Positions 32,148 to 40,356 of a stretch of 64,000 bases of DNA are shown here, piece after piece. This DNA comes from JAISGQ01 sp045604965 (GTDB taxonomy: Bacteria > Bacillota > Clostridia > Oscillospirales > Acutalibacteraceae). How positions within the stretch are numbered: position 1 is the stretch's first letter; every line of letters starts with the position of its first letter. The stretch covers positions 62,001-126,000 of the forward strand of contig JAZUPB010000023.1 of NCBI GenBank assembly GCA_045604965.1, read 5' to 3'. The notes under the pieces are model-generated. The model did not search any database. It saw only the letters and a list, made by a program, of their open reading frames with translations, and was not told where the DNA came from. A program made the translations under genes and the position numbers.

Positions 32148-32690
32148 ATGCCCGAATTAAAAGGTACACGTACAGAAGCTAATCTGCTTGCCGCATTTGC
32201 AGGAGAGTCCCAGGCAAGAAATAAGTACACATATTACGCATCCAAAGCAAAAAAGGATGGCTATGTTCAGATAGCTGCAATCTTCGAGGAAACCGCAAAC
32301 AACGAGAAGGAGCATGCAAAGATCTGGTTCAAGCTTCTTCACGACGGTGAAGTTCCCACCACCACAGTAAACCTGGCAGATGCTGCTGCAGGTGAGAACT
32401 ATGAGTGGACAGAGATGTACGCTGAGTTTGCAAAGGTAGCAAAGGAAGAAGGCTTTGATCATATAGCATATCTTTTCGAGGCTGTCGGAAAGATCGAAAA
32501 AGAGCACGAGGAGCGCTACCGCAAGCTTCTTGAGAATGTAGAGGGCGGTCTCGTATTCTCACGTGACGGCGATATGCTCTGGCAGTGCAGCAACTGCGGA
32601 CACATTCACGTTGGTAAGCAGGCACCGAAGCTTTGCCCGGTCTGTGCTCATCCCGAAGCATATTTCGAGATCAAGAAGGAAAACTATTGA
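32148..32690 (+). CDS. rbr: Rubrerythrin
   Basis: 180 residues from ATG 32148 (TGGAGG upstream). The di-iron domain has AFAGESQARNKYTYYA, FEETANNEKEHAKIW and FEAVGKIEKEHEERY, which supply the Glu and His ligands. The C-terminal rubredoxin-like part has two CxxC knuckles: WQCSNCGHIH and KLCPVCAHP. It reduces hydrogen peroxide with electrons from NADH via rubredoxin or directly, a standard oxygen defence of strict anaerobes. It is monocistronic, with its own promoter and a strong terminator, and its codon bias suggests good expression. Confidence 0.96.
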   Translation: MPELKGTRTEANLLAAFAGESQARNKYTYYASKAKKDGYVQIAAIFEETANNEKEHAKIWFKLLHDGEVPTTTVNLADAAAGENYEWTEMYAEFAKVAKEEGFDHIAYLFEAVGKIEKEHEERYRKLLENVEGGLVFSRDGDMLWQCSNCGHIHVGKQAPKLCPVCAHPEAYFEIKKENY

Positions 32691-32702
32691 TTTTGATAAC
32701 TT

Positions 32703-32737
32703 CGCACCTGCGGGTTTTTGCTCGCAGGTGCGTTTTT
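32703..32737 (+). terminator. Terminator after rubrerythrin
   Basis: Stem CGCACCTGCG / CGCAGGTGCG, 10-base loop, TTTTT tail. Confidence 0.9.
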
Positions 32738-32753
32738 ACAGGGAGGCGACCTT

Positions 32754-33530
32754 TTGGACAGGGAGAAAAGACATCTTTCGAGAACTGATGCAGCGCTTAT
32801 TGCTATGGGAATATTACTTGCCGCGGCAATTATATTTGCGTCTTTTACTTACGGAGGCAGTGCCAAAGCAAGAAACAGAGCAACTAAAGCTATCTGGGAA
32901 TACATAGATGAAAATTATCCTGATGTAAATGTCAAAAATCACGGTGAAAAACCGCAGTATCTCGGCGCAGGCTCATACAGTCTTATGGTTTCCGACTCTG
33001 ACTGTGAGGACGTATATTTCTACGTGATATATACGGGCGGTAATATTACGGATGATTATTACTATAAAGTGGAGAAAATGACTAATACGCTTCTTCGCCT
33101 TGAGAAGGAGATGGGAAATTACTTTGCAGGTTTAATGACGGCATCGGGAAGTGATATAAAGGGTGCAGAGGTAACATTTTCACCAAGAGTACGCAACGAC
33201 ATCCCGGATTCAATATATATTGGAGCAGAGTTTGACTCTGCTCACCCGATATATCGGGGAAGCACGCTGACAATATTATGCAAAGAGACAGAGGACATTC
33301 AGCGCATAGCGGAGCTTATCAAAAAAGCTCGTATCATAGCAAAGGAACAGAAAATTTTATTTTCGGAATATGCAGTATACGGTGTTGACAGTGAAAACTC
33401 GCACATACTTGAGGTCAACGGCGTAACAGCAGAGCTTGCAGAAAGCGATACATTGGCAGATATACTGGAAAGGTCAATAAATACAGAAGAGAATATCAGC
33501 GAATCAGATGTTTATGTACGAATATACTGA
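32754..33530 (+). CDS. Single-TM membrane protein of unknown function
   Basis: 258 residues from TTG 32754 (GGGAGG upstream); an earlier in-frame start lies inside the rubrerythrin terminator and is rejected. One TM (ALIAMGILLAAAIIFASFTYG, about 13-33) is followed by an outside domain of about 220 residues with mixed alpha/beta character and no Cys pairs or catalytic motif that I recognise. It is 15 bases before another membrane protein gene, so they form an operon. Both lack clear relatives by eye. Confidence 0.7.
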   Translation: MDREKRHLSRTDAALIAMGILLAAAIIFASFTYGGSAKARNRATKAIWEYIDENYPDVNVKNHGEKPQYLGAGSYSLMVSDSDCEDVYFYVIYTGGNITDDYYYKVEKMTNTLLRLEKEMGNYFAGLMTASGSDIKGAEVTFSPRVRNDIPDSIYIGAEFDSAHPIYRGSTLTILCKETEDIQRIAELIKKARIIAKEQKILFSEYAVYGVDSENSHILEVNGVTAELAESDTLADILERSINTEENISESDVYVRIY

Positions 33531-33545
33531 TAAGGAGTGACAGTT

Positions 33546-33932
33546 ATGAAAAAGAGGGCTGCTTTGGCAGTGCTGTCTGCAGCAGCGATAGTTCTTGAAA
33601 TACTGCCTTACGGCGCAGTGTTGAACTTTTTAAGCGAAAACGGAACAGTAAGAAAAACATTTTCATATTTTGACCTTACTCCCTACGGATACGCAAATTT
33701 TGGACCGCTGCTGACAGCGGTGCTGACGAGTGTGCTGATTTTGCTGTGCGTGATTTATCTGTTTGCGGCCAAAAACGGAATTCGAAAAGCAATTAGCATA
33801 ATTTCAGGTATAGCAGTGTTTTGCTCTCTTATGCCCCTGCTTTACGGACTGAATGCTTTCTCTCTTACAGGTGCGTCGATTTCAGCGCTGTTGGCAGCTG
33901 TATTTATTCTTTCACTTTTTAAAAGCAAGTAA
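33546..33932 (+). CDS. Four-TM membrane protein of unknown function
   Basis: 128 residues from ATG 33546 (AAGGAG nine bases upstream; a GTG three codons earlier overlaps the site). Four TM helices cover about 7-28, 45-72, 78-100 and 102-123. The long outer loop contains FSYFDLTPYGYANFGPLL. It is the second gene of a pair and ends at a bidirectional terminator. Function unknown. Confidence 0.65.
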   Translation: MKKRAALAVLSAAAIVLEILPYGAVLNFLSENGTVRKTFSYFDLTPYGYANFGPLLTAVLTSVLILLCVIYLFAAKNGIRKAISIISGIAVFCSLMPLLYGLNAFSLTGASISALLAAVFILSLFKSK

Positions 33933-33970
33933 AAAAAGAACTGCACATATAAAACGTGCAGTTCTTTTTT
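33932..33970. terminator. Bidirectional terminator between convergent genes
   Basis: Stem AAAAAAGAACTGCAC / GTGCAGTTCTTTTTT with a 9-base loop. Confidence 0.9.
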
Positions 33971-34006
33971 GTGCCCCTAAGCGATTATTATCACGAGGGC
34001 GTGGTT

Positions 34007-34786
34007 TTAATAGTTGAGACCAAATGTTGAAACAGGCTCCACAAACTCACCGTCACGCATAGCCATAAGGTGAAGGTGAGGTTCATCCTCGCACTCACAG
34101 GGCACAACACCTACAGTGCCGAGCTTCTGACCGGACTGCACCGTATCTCCGTCTTTTACCGCAGTTTCGGCGAGGCCGCAGTAGTAAAGCATAGAACCGT
34201 CCTCGTGACGGACAATGACGACTTTTCCATAGCGGTCATCATCGCAGACGGAAATTATGGTGCCGGGCGCGGAAGAAGCCACAAGAGAACCGAGCTCGCA
34301 TTTTATATCGGTGCCGTTGTGTACTCGCCAGTCGCCGAGAGTTTTTGAATAAACAAGGGTATCTCCTGAAAATTCCTTTGAAATATACCCTGTGACAGGC
34401 TTGGCGTAAATGATCGGGGTTGCGGAAACTTCAACTGCTTCGATGTCCTCTGTTTCTTCCGCAGTAAGAGGCTTTGTTGGTGCAGTCGTTGGTTCTGTAC
34501 TGCTCAGTTCGGACAAAACCGCTGTGGTGGGTTCGCTGTCTGTAGGAGTGGCAACAATCAGCTCTTCACCGAATTGTGCACCTTCCATTTCGGTCAGTGC
34601 ATCGTCAGAGGGAAGCTCGTCGAATTCCTGGATGATAGGTTCTGCCGCTGATGGTTCCGACTCAGCTTTATTCTGTTTGCCGAGAGTGTTTGATAATGCA
34701 ACAAGCCCTACAGCGACAAGACACAGCAGCACGGCAAGATAATACCCTCCGTTTTTCTTTGTGTGTTTACTTTGATTGAATTTCAC
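34007..34786 (-). CDS. spoIIQ: SpoIIQ-like M23 peptidase-family protein
   Basis: 259 residues from GTG 34786 (GGAGG ten bases upstream; no earlier start has a site). One TM (YLAVLLCLVAVGLVALSNTLG) and a Ser/Thr/Glu-rich stalk of about 90 residues precede an M23/LytM domain. The opening YISKEFSGDTLVYSKTLGDW then VHNGTDI is characteristic of SpoIIQ. Zinc ligands appear intact: H and D of HNGTDI and HLH in EPHLHLMAM, as in clostridial SpoIIQ and unlike B. subtilis, whose SpoIIQ has lost the first His. SpoIIQ binds SpoIIIAH across the forespore septum in sporulation. With CwlJ this points to a sporulating lineage. A plain stalked LytM hydrolase is the alternative. Confidence 0.72.
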   Translation of the reverse strand: MKFNQSKHTKKNGGYYLAVLLCLVAVGLVALSNTLGKQNKAESEPSAAEPIIQEFDELPSDDALTEMEGAQFGEELIVATPTDSEPTTAVLSELSSTEPTTAPTKPLTAEETEDIEAVEVSATPIIYAKPVTGYISKEFSGDTLVYSKTLGDWRVHNGTDIKCELGSLVASSAPGTIISVCDDDRYGKVVIVRHEDGSMLYYCGLAETAVKDGDTVQSGQKLGTVGVVPCECEDEPHLHLMAMRDGEFVEPVSTFGLNY

Positions 34787-34914
34787 GTAAATAACACCTC
34801 CGATGGTATTTTTAACATTTTCTGAGAGTATTATACAAACTGTCATATGATAAAAATAGACAAGCTAAGGGCTCAATCTTTACAATATTTTAACAGTTTA
34901 TACAAAAATGATAC

Positions 34915-34943
34915 TTGCTATAGGTAAACGCGGGGTGTATACT
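34915..34943 (+). promoter_or_regulatory. Promoter of the USP-like gene
   Basis: TTGCTA (34915-34920), 17-base spacer, TATACT (34938-34943). Confidence 0.65.
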
Positions 34944-34971
34944 ATAGACAGATAAGGGAGGAGGTGACAAC

Positions 34972-35409
34972 GTGGGCAAGCGTCAGACTTTTGTCGCATG
35001 CGTTACCGCACAGGAATCCTGCGACAGACTGATAAAAGCCGCAAAAGCTATCAGTGATAATCAGAAAGCAAAGCTGACGGTGGTAAGTGTAATAAACACC
35101 GTCGGAATGAACGAAAAATATGAGGAACAGATCAATACGCTCGACTATCTGCGTTCGGTGTGTTCAGAGCTGGGAGTGGAATTTACACTTTTGTACAGTG
35201 AGAACCCGGTGCAGGCGGTTGCAAAATATATAAAGCACTGCAGGGCTGTTCAGATCTTTACGGGCGAACCGAAAGAGGGAGAAAACAGTTTTGTAAATCT
35301 TATAAATGCGATTCTTCCGAAGGTGGAAGTTACAATCCTTCCGAAGAACAGAACGGTAAAAGACAGTACATACAGGCTGAGACCCAACGTAGGTGTTTCA
35401 GGAATATAA
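34972..35409 (+). CDS. Universal-stress-protein-like (KdpD-USP type) protein
   Basis: 145 residues from GTG 34972 with GGAGGAGG upstream. The pattern FVACVTAQESCDRLIKAA near the start, LTVVSVINTV and EFTLLYSENPVQAVAKYIK matches the HUP/USP fold of the KdpD sensor module. The Gly-rich nucleotide loop of ATP-binding USPs is not evident. No potassium-transport genes lie nearby. It is monocistronic between a promoter and a strong terminator. A role in adapting to stress is only a family-level guess. Confidence 0.65.
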   Translation: MGKRQTFVACVTAQESCDRLIKAAKAISDNQKAKLTVVSVINTVGMNEKYEEQINTLDYLRSVCSELGVEFTLLYSENPVQAVAKYIKHCRAVQIFTGEPKEGENSFVNLINAILPKVEVTILPKNRTVKDSTYRLRPNVGVSGI

Positions 35410-35426
35410 ATAAAAAAGAAAATAAC

Positions 35427-35460
35427 AGCCCCGTTTCCGAGTTTATCGGAAACGGGGCTT
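35427..35460. terminator. Bidirectional terminator
   Basis: Near-perfect stem AGCCCCGTTTCCGA / TCGGAAACGGGGCT with a 5-base loop between convergent genes. Confidence 0.88.
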
Positions 35461-35465
35461 GATAT

Positions 35466-37004
35466 TTAGCTTATAAGTCTTCTTATGGTTTCCTTCGAAG
35501 AAGTGTCAGCAACCAGATAGTTCTGTTCGGTGCGCAGTCTTACACGAGGGGAAACAGGAGCATCTGAAACAATTATGCCTGCTCTTGCGTGAAGCTGCAT
35601 ATGCTCGGAAGAACCGTACTTCACAACAAGCACGGTCACTCCGCCGGGAATATCTGTCTCATCGGGAGAGAAAACAGCCCAGGCAAAGCGGCAGTCCTCA
35701 AACTTGCTGTCAGAGACGATAGATTCGTAGAGATCTTTTACATCGCCTTCATAGGAGCAGGTTTGCTTCGATTCAAAGAGAATAAGCATAGGGTCAATGT
35801 TTGAGCCGAGATACTTGATTGTATAGCTGCACCTTGAAATAAAATCCTTGATCTTTGACTGAGATTTTACGGAAGTCGGCGCAGACACTGCCTGAATGGA
35901 TGTTTCAGTTGCCAGGTTGGCAATATTTTTGGTGCTGTCGCCTCGGCAGGCACCGGCAAGAGTTTCACGTATGGGAAGTGAAATGTCACCGTCGAGCTGA
36001 GTGTTTATCACATCAGCGAGCTTACGGGCATCGCTGAAGGTTAGCTCAGGGAAAAGGACAGACGGGTCGATGTTCAGACCGCAGGTTCCTGAATAATCCT
36101 CAAGATCAGGAGTATAGAAGAAAACAGGCTTGCCAAGCAAGCTTGCTTCGGCGGCAACTCCGGAATAATCCGTAATGATAACATCGGCGGCGAGAATTGC
36201 CTCTTGTGTGGACATTTCCGTATCGATAACAACTCTGTCATCACCGATGAGAGTCTCAGTATCTCTGGGATGGAGCTTTACAACAAGGGCAGTGTTTTCG
36301 TAATCAAGAGAAGAAACAAGCTCACTGCACGGAACAGAGCCGCCAAGGCGGATAGTAGGTGCATATACGACGATTTTTTTGCCGCAGGTGGATGGGTGCA
36401 GCTTCCAGAGTTTGAAACGCTCGGACTCACCGCTGCTTGCTATCATAGAATCCGTAATGGGAACACCCAGTGGGAGCACTTTGGATATATCGGTGTTCAT
36501 TGCCTCGGCAAATATTTCTCTTGTAAATTCACTTCCGACTATTACGTAATCATAGCCTGCGTGAAGCTTTGTACCTTCAGCATATTCAAGTGGGACGCCT
36601 TCCGAAGTGCCTGCAGTCTGCCAGCCGAATTTTTTGAAAGGTGCCATAGAATGCCAGAGCTGAATTATTCTCAGTTCTTTTCGATGTTTGAGAATTCCCA
36701 GTTCGGCTGTTTCGCTGTCAGTAATACAAACACGAGAACAGGCCAGAAGCCTCATTCTGTCAAGCATAAGAAAGGGTCTGGCGAATTCGGATTGGCCGAG
36801 CTTATCCTTTTTGCAGGAAAAACGAAGTTCGGTGTGGGGTGAGCGCTTTTTTATCTCCTCAGCAATCAGAAGAAAATTTTCACCGGCACTGTCTGAGTGA
36901 CGGCTGATAAACAGAACCCTGTCACGGGGAACCGAAAACAGCTTCAGTACCGTGTACACAAAGTTCATAAAACCCCTAAGCACACAAAATAAAAATCTTT
37001 TCAT
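35466..37004 (-). CDS. CDP-glycerol glycerophosphotransferase family protein
   Basis: 512 residues. The first 375 form the Glyphos_transf domain: a membrane-associating N-terminus, SRHSDSAGENFLLIAEEI, LRIIQLWHSMAPFKKFGW (equivalent of the HGTP-KK motif), VVYAPTIRLGG, VVKLHPRD and VIITDYSGVAAEASLLGKPVFFY. TagB/TagF members move glycerol phosphate from CDP-glycerol to teichoic-acid chains. The C-terminal 120 residues form an extra domain with no match I recognise. It is the last gene of a minus-strand operon with an Lgt-like protein, a phosphodiester glycosidase and a lipoprotein, which points to envelope polymer assembly. The exact donor is unproven. Confidence 0.88.
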   Translation of the reverse strand: MKRFLFCVLRGFMNFVYTVLKLFSVPRDRVLFISRHSDSAGENFLLIAEEIKKRSPHTELRFSCKKDKLGQSEFARPFLMLDRMRLLACSRVCITDSETAELGILKHRKELRIIQLWHSMAPFKKFGWQTAGTSEGVPLEYAEGTKLHAGYDYVIVGSEFTREIFAEAMNTDISKVLPLGVPITDSMIASSGESERFKLWKLHPSTCGKKIVVYAPTIRLGGSVPCSELVSSLDYENTALVVKLHPRDTETLIGDDRVVIDTEMSTQEAILAADVIITDYSGVAAEASLLGKPVFFYTPDLEDYSGTCGLNIDPSVLFPELTFSDARKLADVINTQLDGDISLPIRETLAGACRGDSTKNIANLATETSIQAVSAPTSVKSQSKIKDFISRCSYTIKYLGSNIDPMLILFESKQTCSYEGDVKDLYESIVSDSKFEDCRFAWAVFSPDETDIPGGVTVLVVKYGSSEHMQLHARAGIIVSDAPVSPRVRLRTEQNYLVADTSSKETIRRLIS

Positions 37005-37018
37005 TGAGCACTACCTTT

Positions 37019-38092
37019 TTACTTGGAAGCAAAAAAACCTGTTCCTTTAATTTTCCTTAACCAGTAATATGGGGACAGCCAGGGCAGAACGGGAGTTGAG
37101 TGGCGTTTTTTGCCTGATTTGAAAAGCAGCCACAGTCCCATAACCATCAAAACCAGTGCGCCCTGAGCGATCATAACTCTGATAAGATAATCATCCTTAA
37201 AAGGAAGACGTACTTCCTGAGAGAAGATCATACTGAATGAAAATGCGGAAAGAATTACGGTGAAAACAGAAAAAACATTCACTCCGCGCAGATAGAGATA
37301 ACGAAGAATAAATACGCTCAGAGCTATTGCTGCAATAACAGCGCTTATTGCCTGAGAGATCAGAACAAAATGAAGTCTTGATACAATGGTCGAATACCAG
37401 TAGAGAGAGTCGGTACGAATCGCTTCAAAGAAGCACTGCGAAAGACCGTACAGCATCATAAAAGCAAGAGCGATATCTCCTCTGTAGCAGGAAAAACGAT
37501 GGTAATGATACCGTCCAAGGAAAAGAAATACCAGAAATGCAAAGATAAGAAATGAAGCGATAGCCTCAAAAAAATAAACATTTAAAAGCCATTCTTCACT
37601 TCCTGCATCCCAAGTGGAAAATGGAATCTTCTTGAGCCAGTCTGCCGAAACTGCTGCACCGCGATCGGTGGCAGAAAACTGTGAAGCCAAGCGGCCAATA
37701 CCGATTCCGAGGGCTAGTCCGGGAGCGCAGGCATCTGCCAGCTTCAGCAAATTTATTCTGAAAATGATGCAAACAACCATCATAACAAAAAGACCTGCCG
37801 CAAGGGCACCATAAAGGGCAAAACCGCCGTCAAGATAAGTGCCCGGATCGGTAAGAGTATCAATATTAAGTGATGTATTGTCGTTATGCCAGCTATAGAA
37901 GGCGCGTGCACCCATAAGCCCAAGTGGAATAGATGGGATTGCCGTAAACAAGACGTCGTTAACTCTTTCACGCTGAAAAAGACGCATAAACATAGCTGTT
38001 ACAACACCGAGAAGTATGGCAATGCCGATAGTGATGCCATACCAATAGAGGGAATAATCTTCATAAAAAGCAGCTACTGAGCCGTTTCCCAT
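37019..38092 (-). CDS. Divergent Lgt-like (prolipoprotein diacylglyceryl transferase family) protein
   Basis: 357 residues with seven or more TM helices. Lgt features are YWYGITIGIAILLGV, GGFALYGALAAGLFVM (the GGxxxxGxLxG motif), GIGIGRLASQFSATDRGA and CFFEAIRTDSLYW. The key GRIGNFxNxE segment of true Lgt is altered to GRLASQFSATDRG: the Arg remains but Asn and Glu do not. A C-terminal extension adds two or more TM helices. True Lgt attaches diacylglycerol to prolipoproteins; this one may have another acceptor or be non-catalytic. It lies between the glycerophosphotransferase and phosphodiester glycosidase genes (gaps of about 15 bases), so a role in the same envelope pathway is likely. RBS GGAGGG. 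Confidence 0.75.
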   Translation of the reverse strand: MGNGSVAAFYEDYSLYWYGITIGIAILLGVVTAMFMRLFQRERVNDVLFTAIPSIPLGLMGARAFYSWHNDNTSLNIDTLTDPGTYLDGGFALYGALAAGLFVMMVVCIIFRINLLKLADACAPGLALGIGIGRLASQFSATDRGAAVSADWLKKIPFSTWDAGSEEWLLNVYFFEAIASFLIFAFLVFLFLGRYHYHRFSCYRGDIALAFMMLYGLSQCFFEAIRTDSLYWYSTIVSRLHFVLISQAISAVIAAIALSVFILRYLYLRGVNVFSVFTVILSAFSFSMIFSQEVRLPFKDDYLIRVMIAQGALVLMVMGLWLLFKSGKKRHSTPVLPWLSPYYWLRKIKGTGFFASK

Positions 38093-38107
38093 AGTCTGTA
38101 TCCCTCC

Positions 38108-39577
38108 TTAATTCGTACCGGCAGGCTCTGCCGATGCAAAATACACAATATCACTTACATCACGTTCGCCTGCATTTGAAACTTTATTATAGAGCGTGCC
38201 CAAATACGATATAGTTGAGCTTTGTCCGCCATCAAGGTTATAGGCATTGGTGCAGCCTGCATCGTAGAAAAGTTTTGCAAACTGATTTGTTTTAAGGCCG
38301 GAGGACTGTTTTGTTCTTCCGTCGACGACGATAAGAAGATACTCAAGTTCACCGAGCTGACCGATGCCGGTTCGCGGGTTACGTCCGAAATGCATAGCTG
38401 CAATATGGTCTCTTTTAGGTGAAGTATACTTACAGAGCTTTCCGTCCTTAACAAGAGGAGGTCCGAAAGATAAGGTGTTGTATATTGTATGCGTTTTAAG
38501 GAATCCGGAGGTAATAGCCTTAGTCGCACTCATAATGTGGAAATTACCTTCAGAATCTATAAATAAGGTTTGTCTTCCGGATTTTGACTTGCGGTAATAT
38601 GTTCCCTGCTTTATTATAACTCCGGTCTTTCGAAGAGTGAAAAAGTCGCCGTTTATCGCTACTATCGCATTATTCTTCTTTGCCTGTAAAGTGGTCTTTG
38701 TACGCCTGCTGTTACCTGACTTAAAAGCAGATGTGCGAAGCTGAGTGGGATGGGCGATTTTCACCTTTGCATAGTTGACGACAACATTTTTGTCATCAAT
38801 TAGTTTGTTTTCCTTCCAAATATCAACTGATATGGTGGAGTCCTCATATACAGAGTGTTTGATTCCGTTTGAATCCTTATATGTGGAAGCATTTTTCTTT
38901 GAATATTTTGTTCCGGGAGAGTCGGTTACAGGCAGCAGATATATTTTATCCATACCCTGAACTTCATTGACAATGTTTGTTGTCATAAGAGTTATGCCTG
39001 AGTTAAGATCGCTGAGAGCATTTCGCTGAGCGACAACAGCATTAGCCTCTATGATAGTTGATGCGGAAGGAGTGAAAAAAGCAGCTGCGGCACAGAATAA
39101 AACAAGAACAGAGAATAAAGCAATTGTAATTATAGGATTGCCTAAAAAACGATAGAAAGTGTATGGCTTTTTTCTTGAAGGAAGACTTTGGTCAGATTCA
39201 GGTACTTCTTCGATAACTAAAGCAGGCTTAATAGAAAAAACAGCAGACTTCTTCTTTACGGATTCATCAGAACTGAGAACTGCGCGAAGACTGCGGTTTG
39301 CAAAATTGTATCTTCTTCCGGGTGATCTTGTTTGGCTGTCTTTATTTGGTGTTTCGACTGATGATGAACAAGATATAGATTTGCTCCGCGAGACCTCTTG
39401 AGCACGAAGAGGGTGCTCTTTTGGTTCTGAAGTCGGAGAAGAGTTTTCGGACTCTTCTTTTTTATTAAGTACAGATTCAATAATACTGTTTACATCAAGA
39501 CTGTCTGTATCAGTGGAAAGATTCTCTGTTTCGGAGGAAGTGGGGATATCACTGCTTTTTATTTCATTGTCATTCAT
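38108..39577 (-). CDS. Membrane-anchored phosphodiester glycosidase (NAGPA family)
   Basis: 489 residues. A Ser/Glu-rich cytoplasmic N-terminus of about 145 residues precedes one TM (PIITIALFSVLVLFCAAAAFF). The outer part (about 280-485) is the NAGPA/DUF2233 domain: IVAINGDFFTLRKTGVIIKQG, NTLSFGPPLVKDGK, HFGRNPRTGIGQLG, LLIVVDGRTKQSSGL and YNLDGGQSSTISYLG. The mammalian relative removes GlcNAc from a GlcNAc-phosphodiester; bacterial ones trim sugar phosphodiesters in exopolysaccharide or teichoic acids. Neighbours (glycerophosphotransferase, Lgt-like) support a phosphodiester-bearing envelope polymer as substrate. RBS GGGAGG. Confidence 0.87.
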   Translation of the reverse strand: MNDNEIKSSDIPTSSETENLSTDTDSLDVNSIIESVLNKKEESENSSPTSEPKEHPLRAQEVSRSKSISCSSSVETPNKDSQTRSPGRRYNFANRSLRAVLSSDESVKKKSAVFSIKPALVIEEVPESDQSLPSRKKPYTFYRFLGNPIITIALFSVLVLFCAAAAFFTPSASTIIEANAVVAQRNALSDLNSGITLMTTNIVNEVQGMDKIYLLPVTDSPGTKYSKKNASTYKDSNGIKHSVYEDSTISVDIWKENKLIDDKNVVVNYAKVKIAHPTQLRTSAFKSGNSRRTKTTLQAKKNNAIVAINGDFFTLRKTGVIIKQGTYYRKSKSGRQTLFIDSEGNFHIMSATKAITSGFLKTHTIYNTLSFGPPLVKDGKLCKYTSPKRDHIAAMHFGRNPRTGIGQLGELEYLLIVVDGRTKQSSGLKTNQFAKLFYDAGCTNAYNLDGGQSSTISYLGTLYNKVSNAGERDVSDIVYFASAEPAGTN

Positions 39578-39593
39578 ATATGCAGTACCTCCC

Positions 39594-40184
39594 TTATACA
39601 GAATAACCTATAAGTGCGGAATAAAGCTCGTCAGATATAATAAGCTTCCATTCGCCGCCGGTGTAGGTGAATTCAACAGCAAATATACCGGTAGTTATAA
39701 GATCTTTGTTATCAGTTATGATTTTGCTGAGCTCATCAGTTGTGATTGCAAGGATCTCTTCTGAAGAATCAACGGCTTGACCGTCAAACCTCATATCATA
39801 GATTATGGCTTTGACATTCTCGGAAAGAGGAGCATAGACTTTGCGCAAATCTAAAGAGGACACTTGAACAGTCATAACAGCAGTTTTTCCGGTTACTTTC
39901 GGCTCCATAATCGGTGTTATTTTGCGATGAGCGACAAGTTCGCGGTAAAAGATCTGCATAAGAGGATCATCGACATCATCAACAGGAACCATACCCAGGG
40001 TAGTGTAATTGAAAATCATATCATCAGCCTGAGAATATTCCTCGTTATCAAGATGTTCAAAAAACATTTCCGCTGATTCGGCAGGGTTGGGAAGCTCTGT
40101 GAGACTTACGCCATCTTCGGAGCAGCCGGAAATAGAAAAAAGCATTGCAATGGTCAAAAACAAAAGAAGCAGTTTTGACCTCAT
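39594..40184 (-). CDS. Small lipoprotein of unknown function
   Basis: 196 residues from ATG 40184; an open reading extends seven codons upstream through TTG. Neither start has a strong site, so the start is uncertain. The signal RSKLLLLFLTIAMLFSISGC ends in a lipobox Cys. The mature part resembles NTF2-like/DUF4878-type accessory lipoproteins: AESAEMFFEHLDNEEYSQAD, then strands ending VEFTYTGGEWKLII. First gene of the four-gene envelope operon, right behind a near-consensus promoter, so it probably assists the same pathway. Function not recognised. Confidence 0.7.
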   Translation of the reverse strand: MRSKLLLLFLTIAMLFSISGCSEDGVSLTELPNPAESAEMFFEHLDNEEYSQADDMIFNYTTLGMVPVDDVDDPLMQIFYRELVAHRKITPIMEPKVTGKTAVMTVQVSSLDLRKVYAPLSENVKAIIYDMRFDGQAVDSSEEILAITTDELSKIITDNKDLITTGIFAVEFTYTGGEWKLIISDELYSALIGYSV

Positions 40185-40220
40185 AATGAAACACATCCAT
40201 TTCAAAAAAGTAATATTATT

Positions 40221-40249
40221 ATTTTATAATTAAACAGTGTTTTTGTCAA
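40221..40249 (-). promoter_or_regulatory. Promoter of the envelope (lipoprotein to glycerophosphotransferase) operon
   Basis: Minus strand: consensus TTGACA (40244-40249), 17-base spacer, TAAAAT (40221-40226). Confidence 0.75.
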
Positions 40250-40299
40250 TGAAACGAGCACATAATAGAACAATGTTTGATATATTGGACGGATATTTA

Positions 40300-40328
40300 T
40301 TGCAAAAGAAATATCCTACTGGTATAAT
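40300..40328 (+). promoter_or_regulatory. Promoter of the YitT-DUF362 operon
   Basis: TTGCAA (40300-40305), 17-base spacer, consensus TATAAT (40323-40328); start codon 28 bases on. It diverges from the envelope operon promoter. Confidence 0.72.
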
Positions 40329-40356
40329 GACACAAAGGGTAAAAGGAGTGTTCAAA

